In this document: positions 16,313 through 23,732 of the stretch, in pieces
Layout: each line of letters begins with the position of its first letter
How positions within the stretch are numbered: position 1 is the stretch's first letter
Source: Vulcanimicrobiota bacterium
GTDB taxonomy: Bacteria > Eremiobacterota > Eremiobacteria > Baltobacterales > Baltobacteraceae
Reading direction: 5' to 3'
DNA length: 39,460 nucleotides
Assembly: GCA_028287545.1 (NCBI GenBank)
Contig: JAQBPL010000061.1
Coordinates: 1-39,460 of the forward strand
Notes under the pieces: model-generated
What the model was told of the DNA's origin: nothing
The model's input: the letters and a program-made list of their open reading frames with translations, nothing else
The model's database searches: none
Position numbers and translations under genes: made by a program

Positions 16313-17625
16313 CGCCTGCCAAGATCGGTCCCATCCTGCTCGAAGCGTTGCGGCGGTTCTGGATCGCCGTGCTGGTGTTCTTCGCCGCCGGCATCGTGCT
16401 CGGCGTCGCCTCGTACACGAGAAACGTTCCCGCGTTCGTGAGCTACCGCGCGACGGCGCTGCTCGGCATCGCACCGGTCGCCGCGCCCGGCGTCACGCCG
16501 CCGTGCACTGCGAGCGGGATTCCGACGCTCGCGCGCAGTCCCGACGCGATCGGCGTCAACCCGCCGCGCACCTCCCACGTCACGGCGAGCGTGGAGACGC
16601 CGACGCTCGTCGACGTCATCGCGACGAGCGGAAACCTGGTCCAAGCGTCGCACGATGCGAACGACGCGGCGACCAATCTGGCGATCTACTGCAACGCGCG
16701 CATCGACTCGGCGTTCTCCGCCCAAGTCGCCGCACTCGATCGGCAAGCCGCCGATCAGCAGCACGTGCTGGCCGGCCTCGACACGAAGACGATCGCCGCG
16801 AGCACGACGGCGGCCGACACCACGGCGATCCGCAAACAGCTCGACGACCTGCAAACCAAACACGACACGCTCGAAGACAAGTGGGCGGCGCAGATGGTCG
16901 TCGCCGCCTCAGCCTCGGCGGGCCTGGTCAGCCTCCAGCCGGTCGCGTACGACGAAGTCCGCGCGGCGAACACCCGCTACGCCGCGCTGCAGAAGCAGTA
17001 CAACGCCGACGCGGCGCTCTACGACCTCATCGCGTCGCAGTACCGGCCGACCGCGCCGCGCGTGATCGATCTGGGCGCGCGGGTAGCGACCGATCGCGCG
17101 ATGCTCGAGAGCCTGCGCGTGCGCCTCGACGTCCCCTCGAACCTGATGCTCAGCGCGACCTACGCCAAGGCGTATGCCGCCGCGCAAACCGCAGGGTCGG
17201 ACGCCGCGCAGCTGCGCGCGCAGGTCGACCTCTACGATCAGCGCATCGCCAAGCTCAAGGCGACGCTCCCCAGCGGCGTCGATCAGACCGCCGTCCGCGC
17301 CGCGCAGCGCGAGAGCACGGTCGCCGAGAAGACGTACGCGACGCTCGCGACCCAGGCGGCCTCCGTGCGGGCGGAAAAAGCGCGGCTCGCCGCGTCGCCG
17401 GCGGTCACCGTCGCCGGCGCGAGCACGAGCGACACCGTCGTCACGCTCGGGACGCGCACCGCGGCGCTCTTCGCGCTCGGCGTCGTGCTCGCGTTCCTGC
17501 TGCTCGGCATCATCGTCGCGGTGATCGCGCTGCTGCTCGACGACCGTCTGATCACGACCGCGCAGATCACCAAGCTCTACGCGAAACCCGTCATCGCGAC
17601 GCTGCAGCCGAAAGGAAAGGCGTGA
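16309..17625 (+). CDS. Chain-length determinant (Wzz/Wzc N-terminal type) protein
   Basis: A 438-residue polysaccharide co-polymerase. One membrane helix lies near residues 17-36 (F-W-I-A-V-L-V-F-F-A-A-G-I-V-L-G) and a second near 385-415 (F-A-L-G-V-V-L-A-F-L-L-L-G-I-I-V-A-V). A long periplasmic region between them is rich in Ala, Gln and charged residues and predicted to be helical coiled-coil (about 135-360). This topology is typical of Wzz/Wzc N-terminal halves. The cytoplasmic tail is short, and the kinase-like partner is the next gene. GTG at 16309 overlaps the exporter stop by four bases. Confidence 0.85.
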   Translation: MTPAKIGPILLEALRRFWIAVLVFFAAGIVLGVASYTRNVPAFVSYRATALLGIAPVAAPGVTPPCTASGIPTLARSPDAIGVNPPRTSHVTASVETPTLVDVIATSGNLVQASHDANDAATNLAIYCNARIDSAFSAQVAALDRQAADQQHVLAGLDTKTIAASTTAADTTAIRKQLDDLQTKHDTLEDKWAAQMVVAASASAGLVSLQPVAYDEVRAANTRYAALQKQYNADAALYDLIASQYRPTAPRVIDLGARVATDRAMLESLRVRLDVPSNLMLSATYAKAYAAAQTAGSDAAQLRAQVDLYDQRIAKLKATLPSGVDQTAVRAAQRESTVAEKTYATLATQAASVRAEKARLAASPAVTVAGASTSDTVVTLGTRTAALFALGVVLAFLLLGIIVAVIALLLDDRLITTAQITKLYAKPVIATLQPKGKA

Positions 17626-18209
17626 ACGGCGAGACGGACCCGGGTTTCACCAGCATCCGCACGACCCTGCAGTCCGCGCTGCGCATGCCGTTCACGGTCG
17701 CGGTGACGTCCTCGCGTCCCGGCGACGGCAAGACCGAGATCGCGGTCGGCACGGCGCGTGCGTTCGCCGCGGCCGGCTACGCAACGCTGATCGTCGATGC
17801 GAACCCGCAGTCGCCCGACGTCGCGCGCGCGCTCGAGCTCGCCGCGCTGCCGGCGGCAACGGCGCTCGATGCCGACCCGTTTCCGGCCCCGGTCGTGACG
17901 GCGGGTCTCCCCGACGCGCTCTCGATCGCCTCGTTCCAGCTGCTCGACGATGCCGCGAACGCGGCGCTGCGGGCGTTCGTCGCCCGCGCCCGCGCACGGT
18001 ACGCGGTGACGATCTTCGATACCGCCGACGTCGACGACGGTCCGTTTCCCGCCGCGTGCTGCGCGGCGGTCGACGGCGTGATGCTCGCGGTGCGCTACGG
18101 CCGGCGCCGGTCCGCCGAAGACCAGCGTCTCATCGCGACCATCGAAGGCGCCGGCGGCCGGGTGATCGGCTCCGTTCCAACGCGATTCCCCGCGCGCGCC
18201 GCACGCTAG
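17622..18209 (+). CDS. Wzc/CpsD-type exopolysaccharide ATPase (BY-kinase-like)
   Basis: A 195-residue cytoplasmic P-loop protein. Walker A is S-S-R-P-G-D-G-K-T, Walker A' is T-L-I-V-D-A-N, and Walker B is V-T-I-F-D-T-A-D. The N-terminal S-I-R-T-T-L-Q-S is the usual partner-contact segment of CpsD/CapB-like proteins. Unlike classical bacterial tyrosine kinases, the C-terminus (R-F-P-A-R-A-A-R) carries no tyrosine cluster, so autophosphorylation control is doubtful. GTG at 17622 overlaps the Wzz-like gene and follows AAAGGA. It is the last plus-strand gene, converging on the eCIS operon with a 16-base gap that contains most of a GCGGGCCCGC palindrome. Confidence 0.82.
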   Translation: MNGETDPGFTSIRTTLQSALRMPFTVAVTSSRPGDGKTEIAVGTARAFAAAGYATLIVDANPQSPDVARALELAALPAATALDADPFPAPVVTAGLPDALSIASFQLLDDAANAALRAFVARARARYAVTIFDTADVDDGPFPAACCAAVDGVMLAVRYGRRRSAEDQRLIATIEGAGGRVIGSVPTRFPARAAR

Positions 18210-18225
18210 CGGGCCCGCGCGGAGT

Positions 18226-18600
18226 CTAGCCGCTCAGGTCGCGCAGGCTGTGGGTCGGCATCGCGCCGGCGCGGGCGCCCATGACGTCGGCTTCGTGCTC
18301 GAGCGCGGGATCGTCGTTGACGGCGTGCCCGCCGACGGAGATCGTCGGCGTGACGCGGCCTTGCCGCTGCTGCACCGCGTGCCACGCTTCGTGCGCGAGG
18401 TGCTGGTCCTGACCCGGCGCCAGGTGGATGTCGTTCCCCTGCGTGTACGCAAGCGCGCCGACCGACGCCGGGCGGCTCGAACCGTACACGACCCGCACGT
18501 CGTCGAGATTTTGGCCGGAGAGCGACTCGAGTCCGGCGCGCAACTGCGCCGGGAGCCCGTCAGGGCGAGTGGTGCGTGCTTGCGGCTCTAGCCGTTCCAT
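18226..18600 (-). CDS. DUF4157 (eCIS core) protein
   Basis: A 124-residue protein that is essentially one DUF4157 domain, the most common accessory domain of eCIS loci. Diagnostic stretches are P-A-Q-L-R-A-G-L-E-S-L-S-G, L-D-D-V-R-V-V-Y-G, A-Y-T-Q-G-N-D-I-H-L-A-P-G-Q and H70-E-A-W-H74, a metalloprotease-type H-E-x-x-H motif with a downstream E-H-E-A-D. The domain's role is not settled; it often sits at the N-terminus of cargo toxins, but here it stands alone. The ATG at 18600 follows a good ribosome site (GGGAG) and overlaps the end of the DUF6519 gene by 41 bases. It is the last gene of the minus-strand operon. Confidence 0.92.
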   Translation of the reverse strand: MERLEPQARTTRPDGLPAQLRAGLESLSGQNLDDVRVVYGSSRPASVGALAYTQGNDIHLAPGQDQHLAHEAWHAVQQRQGRVTPTISVGGHAVNDDPALEHEADVMGARAGAMPTHSLRDLSG

Positions 18601-21600
18601 GCTCTGCTCCCTCGTGACGATGATGCCGCGTATGGCGGAAGACGCGCAGGCGGTCGACGATCGCGCACGCCCACACGCCTGCCGACGGCCGTCCGGCGAT
18701 CGTGCCGGCGACGGCGTAGAGCACGCCGTCGATCGCGGCGACGCCGCACTCCTGGGCTTTCAGCGCCGGCAGCGCAACTCCGTCCTCGAACCGCACGCGG
18801 ATGCGTTCCGCCGCGTCCCCGTCGCGATCGAGCACCGCGAACTCGTCGGGCCCGACGAGCGCCGCGGCCGGCGCCCGCTGCGGCTCGGCGAGCATCGCCG
18901 CGCCGGACCAGCCGCCGGTGCGCAAGTGCAGCCGGTCGACGCGCGCCGTCGCGCGCCCGGCCCGGTCGAACACGTTCGCCGCGATCGCGCCGCCGCTGAC
19001 GTACACCGCTCCGCGGATCGCGACGGCCCCCGCGTCCGCGCGCCGCTCCGGCATCCGCCCGATCGAGCGCGACCGTCCGGCGTCGAGATCGTACGTTTCG
19101 AACGTGCTGCTGAGGTGCCGCAAGCCGAACCATGTGCGCCGTTCGCCGCCGCAGACGACCAGCGTGCGGCCGGCGACAGCGGCGATCGCGCGCGAGCGGC
19201 CGATGCGCAGCGGGGTCGTCAGCGTCTCCCACTGCTGGGCGTGCGCGTCGTAGACGTCGATCGCGCGAAGCGGGCGCCTCCGCTCGTCGGTGCCGCCGAC
19301 GACGTAGAGCTTGCCGTCGGCCGCGACGAGCGTTGCGCCGGTGCGCCGCCTCGCGTAACGGGGGCAGGCTTTCCAGGAAGCTTCGGGATCCGAGGTGTCG
19401 AGTGCGTACAGGTCGCCGCTCGGGAAGAGCGCGTAGAGAACCCGCTCGATCGCGGCGGCTTGCGCCGGCCCGCCGGCCGGCGCGTCGCGGAGCGAGCGCC
19501 ATGCCGGCCGGTCGACCGCGGCCTCGACGATCGCCCCGGTCGCCTCGTATCCGTCGGGCTGATGGCGCGCGAGCAGCAGCACGGTGTCGGGCAGCGTGGC
19601 GTGCACCGCCGCCGGGGGTGACGGCTGCGCCGGCGCGGCCGGCGAAAGCGCCGGAACGGCCGCAGGCTCGGCACGGTGCGGTTCCGTCGCCACCGGCGAA
19701 GCCGGCGCCTGGCGCGGCTCCTCGGGGCGCATGTCCGCCGCAGCGTCGACGAGCTTGCGCAGATCGGCCGTGACCGCCGGCACCCCGTCCGCGCCGATCG
19801 TCAGCGTCGCGAGCGGCGCGTAGGCGTGCGTGATCCCGAACGGCGGACGGTATACCGCGGCGCCGTTCGCGTCGGTCGGCCAATCCAGCCGATGTGCCGG
19901 TGCGGCGTCCGCGCGGATCATCGCGTTCCAGAAATCGCCGCTCCGATACGTTCCGACGGCGGCGAACCGGACGCCGAGTTCGTTCGCCGCGAACGGGCGC
20001 GCGGCGCCCGCGTCGACCGGGATCACCCCGTCCCACGCGCGCAGCGTCGCGCCGGGTCCCGGGTCCGGCAGCGCGCCCGCCAGATCGACCACGACCGTCC
20101 CGGGCGAGTCGGTGTTGATCGCGTCGATCCGGGTGAGGATCCCCGGTTTCGCAGCCGCGATCCAGGCGGGACTCGTGACGACGACGATCGCCTCGACCCC
20201 CAGCAGGCCGCTGCGCATCGCTTCGTCGCGCAGGAACACGCGGGTGCTGCCCTGCTGCTTGACGATGTCGACGATGCTGAAGATGCCGTGCGCGTTTTCG
20301 CGCGACCACAACATGCTGGCGATCGGGCGCACCCGCAGCGCCGGCGGCGCGTCGGGCGGAACGTCGTCGACCGCGTAGACGCTCCCGCGATCGTCGCAGG
20401 CGGCGATGACGCGCATCGTCGCGGCGCCCGCCGCGGTTCGCGTGCCGACGATTTCGAGGAAGGTCCCCGACGGCCAAGGCGCCTGCACCCCGCCCACGGT
20501 GAGCGTGCCGCGCGACGTTCCGTCTTCGCGCTGCAGGTCCGCATCGTATCCGCTGGGATCGTCGTCGGTGAAACCGGCCGCTCCGCCGGCGTGGACTTCG
20601 AAGCGGTACAGCGCGTTGTCGGGAAGCTGACCGGGATCGGCGGTGATCGCGATCTCGCCTCGATCCTCGTTCGCGGCGTACCCGGCGGAGAGCTGGGTCG
20701 GGCCGAACGCGCCGACCGCGACGCGCGCGACGGTGCCGACGCGTCCGGTCGTGTCGACGCCGCCGAGCGCGACGTCGGCGATCGACGGATCTTCGAACGC
20801 GCTGACGTACTGGTCCCACACGTCGACGAACGCGAAGAGCGGTCCGTCCGTCGGCTGCTGCGGGACGCCGTCGCTCGCGCCGAGCAGAACGTGCAGGCGC
20901 TGCTCGCACAACCGGCCGTCGACGTAACAGCGGCCCGGACCGACGCACAGCGACGCCGTGCCCGGGCGAAGCTCGGGCCGGCTCTGCGGATCGTAACGCC
21001 ACGCGCGTTCCGGTGCGTAGCCTTCGACGCTGCGCCCGTCGGCGGGCGGAACGCCGCCATGCCGCAGGAAGGCCGAGACGACGTCGTCGCGCACGAGCCG
21101 CCGCCGCCACACGGCGAGCGATTCGAGTTCGCCGAGCGGTCCGGCGGGCGCGCCGTCGGGCTCCGCGGTCGCCCCGATGAGGAACGGCACGTCGCCGGCC
21201 GAGGCGGGCTGCGCGCGCGCGGCGACGCGCACGTCGAGCGCGCCGTCGATCCAGATCTCCACCGCGTCGGCGGTGCACACGGCGACGACGTACGAGAACG
21301 CGTCCGGACGCAGTGCGCAGCGGGAGACGGTCGTCTCCCAGGCCGTCGCATTCGCGACCGCGCGCTCGAGGTGAATGCGCTGCTGCGCGTCCAGACCGAC
21401 GCGCACTTCGCCGCGATCGGCGGCCAGCCGCCGCGCGGCGATCGTGCGAACGCCGCCGCCGCTCGCCGGTGCCGGTTTGATCCAGAACTCGATCGAGAAG
21501 GGCGTGCGCCGGCCGCTCGCGTCGACCGAGAGGGAACCCGTGACGTCGATCGCCGGGAGCGCGGTTCCGGCGTCGATCGCGCAGCCGTGATGGACGTGGA

Positions 21601-21808
21601 TGCCGAAACCCGCGCGCTCGCGCGGCGCGACCGCGCGCGCGATCAGGCCGCCGTGCCCGAAGATGTCCGCCATCATCGTGCGCAGCCGGTAGTCGATGAT
21701 CGCTTGCTGCTCGTTCCAATCGGCATCGAGCTGCATGCGGCCTTGCTGCGCGACGACGCGTGAGAAGCGCCGTTCGTCAAAGACCGCGCGGGAAACGTCG
21801 CCCTTCAT
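18560..21808 (-). CDS. DUF6519 baseplate-associated protein with LamG and Kelch modules
   Basis: A 1,082-residue protein. The N-terminus (M-K-G-D-V-S-R, then Q-Q-G-R-M-Q-L-D-A-D-W-N-E-Q) is the DUF6519 signature found in eCIS and phage-tail-like loci. Residues about 104-245 look like a concanavalin/LamG domain (F-S-I-E-F-W-I-K, later A-V-E-I-W-I-D-G-A-L-D). The middle resumes the DUF6519-type region with C-Y-V-D-G-R-L. A Pro/Ala-rich linker lies at about 690-735, followed by Kelch repeats to about 1,060 (L-Y-V-V-G-G-T-D; T-L-V-V-C-G-G-E; A-V-Y-V-S-G-G). These modules suggest carbohydrate or protein binding at the distal end of the particle. It is ten bases downstream of the tail-I-like gene. 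The last 30 residues are His/Arg-rich and overlap the DUF4157 gene. Confidence 0.8.
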   Translation of the reverse strand: MKGDVSRAVFDERRFSRVVAQQGRMQLDADWNEQQAIIDYRLRTMMADIFGHGGLIARAVAPRERAGFGIHVHHGCAIDAGTALPAIDVTGSLSVDASGRRTPFSIEFWIKPAPASGGGVRTIAARRLAADRGEVRVGLDAQQRIHLERAVANATAWETTVSRCALRPDAFSYVVAVCTADAVEIWIDGALDVRVAARAQPASAGDVPFLIGATAEPDGAPAGPLGELESLAVWRRRLVRDDVVSAFLRHGGVPPADGRSVEGYAPERAWRYDPQSRPELRPGTASLCVGPGRCYVDGRLCEQRLHVLLGASDGVPQQPTDGPLFAFVDVWDQYVSAFEDPSIADVALGGVDTTGRVGTVARVAVGAFGPTQLSAGYAANEDRGEIAITADPGQLPDNALYRFEVHAGGAAGFTDDDPSGYDADLQREDGTSRGTLTVGGVQAPWPSGTFLEIVGTRTAAGAATMRVIAACDDRGSVYAVDDVPPDAPPALRVRPIASMLWSRENAHGIFSIVDIVKQQGSTRVFLRDEAMRSGLLGVEAIVVVTSPAWIAAAKPGILTRIDAINTDSPGTVVVDLAGALPDPGPGATLRAWDGVIPVDAGAARPFAANELGVRFAAVGTYRSGDFWNAMIRADAAPAHRLDWPTDANGAAVYRPPFGITHAYAPLATLTIGADGVPAVTADLRKLVDAAADMRPEEPRQAPASPVATEPHRAEPAAVPALSPAAPAQPSPPAAVHATLPDTVLLLARHQPDGYEATGAIVEAAVDRPAWRSLRDAPAGGPAQAAAIERVLYALFPSGDLYALDTSDPEASWKACPRYARRRTGATLVAADGKLYVVGGTDERRRPLRAIDVYDAHAQQWETLTTPLRIGRSRAIAAVAGRTLVVCGGERRTWFGLRHLSSTFETYDLDAGRSRSIGRMPERRADAGAVAIRGAVYVSGGAIAANVFDRAGRATARVDRLHLRTGGWSGAAMLAEPQRAPAAALVGPDEFAVLDRDGDAAERIRVRFEDGVALPALKAQECGVAAIDGVLYAVAGTIAGRPSAGVWACAIVDRLRVFRHTRHHRHEGAEHGTARAASTHHSP

Positions 21809-21818
21809 AACACCCTAA

Positions 21819-23732
21819 TCAAGACCGGTACTCGATGCGCGCCGACACGGTATCCGGTAAGAATTCGTCGATCGCGCGCCGCAGGTTCGCGACGCGCCAT
21901 GCTTCCGCATACTGTGCGAACGCACCGATCTCCCATCCTTCCGAACCGCCGCGCCGCACCGCCGCCGGCGCGTCGTCCCGCAGGCGGGCGAAGCGGGGGC
22001 GTCCGAACGCGGAGCCGGAGAGGATCTGCCGCGTGGTCTCCACGCAGCCGTAACGGACCGGGGTCACCGAGCGTGGGCGCAGGAGGCAGAAGCGCACGTA
22101 GCCCGTGTGGGTCGCTCCGGCCCGCAGGCCGCCGTCGAAGAGCGTGTCCTCGGCGATCACGTCGTGCGCGCGGACCAGCGCGAGGAAGGTGACCCGCCGC
22201 GCGGTCAGCGACGACGCGCTGCGCGTCGAGTCGGTGACGATGCTGTCCTCGAGGGTGATGTCGCGACCCTCGAGGAGCTCGATGGCGCCGGCGATCGAGC
22301 GGTCCAAATGGATCGCGGCGCCGTCCCGGCTGGCGGCCGTGGCCACCAGCGTCACCGCCCCGGGGGTCGCCGGGCGGAGCGTCGAGCGCGTCACGTGCAG
22401 CTCCGCCTGCGGCCCGGCCACCACGCTGCCGCGCAGCACCACGCCGCGCAGATGGATCCGGCAGCGCGCGGCCGGCTCCAAGCGCAGCGTGCCGATCAGC
22501 GCCGGCCGTCCGCCCGGCGCCGACTCGATCGTGAGCTCGCAGCGCGAACCGGCCGGCGGCGTGAACGTCCACTCCGCATCGAGCGGCCGAAACGTGCCGG
22601 AATCGGGGAGCACGATACGGACCGTGCCCGGCATCGTCGCCGCGCGCGCCAGCGCGGCGTCGAACGATGCGACGACCTCGTACGGCTCGCCCTCGCCGCT
22701 GTGCCCCCTCGGAGCGTCCTGCGCGGGCGAGCCGACCACGAACGTCGCGTCGAACGCACCGTCCCACGGCCGCGACGGGGGCGCGCCGCCGATCCCGTCC
22801 TGCGCGATCGGCAGATAGTCGACGAACAGCGGCCGGTCGTCGGGCGCCAGCAGCCGTCCGAGTTCCGGGTCGGCGATCGCGGTGCCCGCAGGCGGCGGTG
22901 GCACGTCCCAGTTCTCCAGGTCTTCGATCTGGATCGCGAGCGGGATGCGTTCGGTGCCGTCGAGGCGGTATACGTGAAAGCCGAGGTCCGCCCAGCGATC
23001 GTCGGCGAGCATCCGCCGTGCGTGCCGGCGCGTCTGCGGCACCGTCGCGCGCGCACCCGAAGAACCGCCGCGATCGACCGGCCGCATCAGGACGACCTCG
23101 TCGCCGAGCGGGTTGAACGTGCGGCGGCGACCGGCGGGATCCGCGGGATCGATCCACGCTTCGGCGCCCTCGACGGGCACGGAACGGGCGCGCCACACTT
23201 CGACGTGCGCGGAACGCACGCCGTGCAGGGCGTCGCGGACGTCGATCGAGCGCGGCGCCGCTCCCGCGCCGCGTTTCGTGACGCGCACGAAACCGGGACG
23301 CGCCGCGCCGGAGCCATCGACCCGCACCGTCGTCGCCTGCTCGATGACGCCGTCGAGGAGCTGTACCGTCCAGCCCGTCGCATCGCCGGCGAAGCCGTCG
23401 AAGGCCGCCGCCGTCCCTTTCGTCTGGCGGTAGTGCACGATGTTGGCGACCAGCGAACGCGCGTCCGCGCCACGGTTCGCGAGCTGCGCGACTTCCGGGA
23501 GATCGAACGGCTCCGCGAGCAGCGGCAGCGCTTCGAGCGCGCACGTTTCGACGAACCAGTCGTCGTAGAGCGCGGCGACGTCGCCCTCGAGCGCATCGTA
23601 TTGCGTCTGCAGGATCGCGAAGAGCGCCTCGAGTGCCGGCGCGACGCCCGGATCGCCGAGCATCGCGATCTCGCGATCGCGCCGGCGGTAGAGGCTGGGG
23701 AGGAAGTCGTACAACAGCCTGCGTTCGCTCAT
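21819..23732 (-). CDS. Tail-protein-I-like eCIS baseplate protein with beta-helix
   Basis: A 637-residue protein. The N-terminal 110 residues match phage tail protein I/eCIS tail proteins: L-Y-D-F-L-P-S-L-Y-R-R-R-D, then L-A-E-P-F-D-L-P-E-V-A-Q-L-A-N-R-G and I-V-H-Y-R-Q-T-K-G-T-A. A middle region follows with a baseplate-type D-L-G-F-H-V-Y-R-L. From about 385 to 560, successive short strands (for example C-R-I-H-L-R-G-V-V-L-R-G-S-V-V, A-E-L-H-V-T-R-S-T-L-R, I-E-L-L-E-G-R-D-I-T-L-E-D-S-I-V) suggest a right-handed parallel beta-helix, a fold often used to bind polysaccharide. It is coupled by four-base overlap to the preceding baseplate gene. The ATG at 23732 follows GAGGTG. Confidence 0.8.
   Translation of the reverse strand: MSERRLLYDFLPSLYRRRDREIAMLGDPGVAPALEALFAILQTQYDALEGDVAALYDDWFVETCALEALPLLAEPFDLPEVAQLANRGADARSLVANIVHYRQTKGTAAAFDGFAGDATGWTVQLLDGVIEQATTVRVDGSGAARPGFVRVTKRGAGAAPRSIDVRDALHGVRSAHVEVWRARSVPVEGAEAWIDPADPAGRRRTFNPLGDEVVLMRPVDRGGSSGARATVPQTRRHARRMLADDRWADLGFHVYRLDGTERIPLAIQIEDLENWDVPPPPAGTAIADPELGRLLAPDDRPLFVDYLPIAQDGIGGAPPSRPWDGAFDATFVVGSPAQDAPRGHSGEGEPYEVVASFDAALARAATMPGTVRIVLPDSGTFRPLDAEWTFTPPAGSRCELTIESAPGGRPALIGTLRLEPAARCRIHLRGVVLRGSVVAGPQAELHVTRSTLRPATPGAVTLVATAASRDGAAIHLDRSIAGAIELLEGRDITLEDSIVTDSTRSASSLTARRVTFLALVRAHDVIAEDTLFDGGLRAGATHTGYVRFCLLRPRSVTPVRYGCVETTRQILSGSAFGRPRFARLRDDAPAAVRRGGSEGWEIGAFAQYAEAWRVANLRRAIDEFLPDTVSARIEYRS

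Noticed and set aside
18209..18218. GCGGGCCCGC palindrome at the convergent junction as a bidirectional terminator
   Set aside because: The palindrome leaves no loop and has no T-tract on either side, so it cannot be called a terminator from sequence.
19676..21763. Long plus-strand open frame opposite the DUF6519 gene
   Set aside because: It has the Arg/Ala/Gly/Asp composition of antisense GC-rich DNA and no motif, whereas the minus strand shows clear DUF6519, LamG and Kelch signatures.
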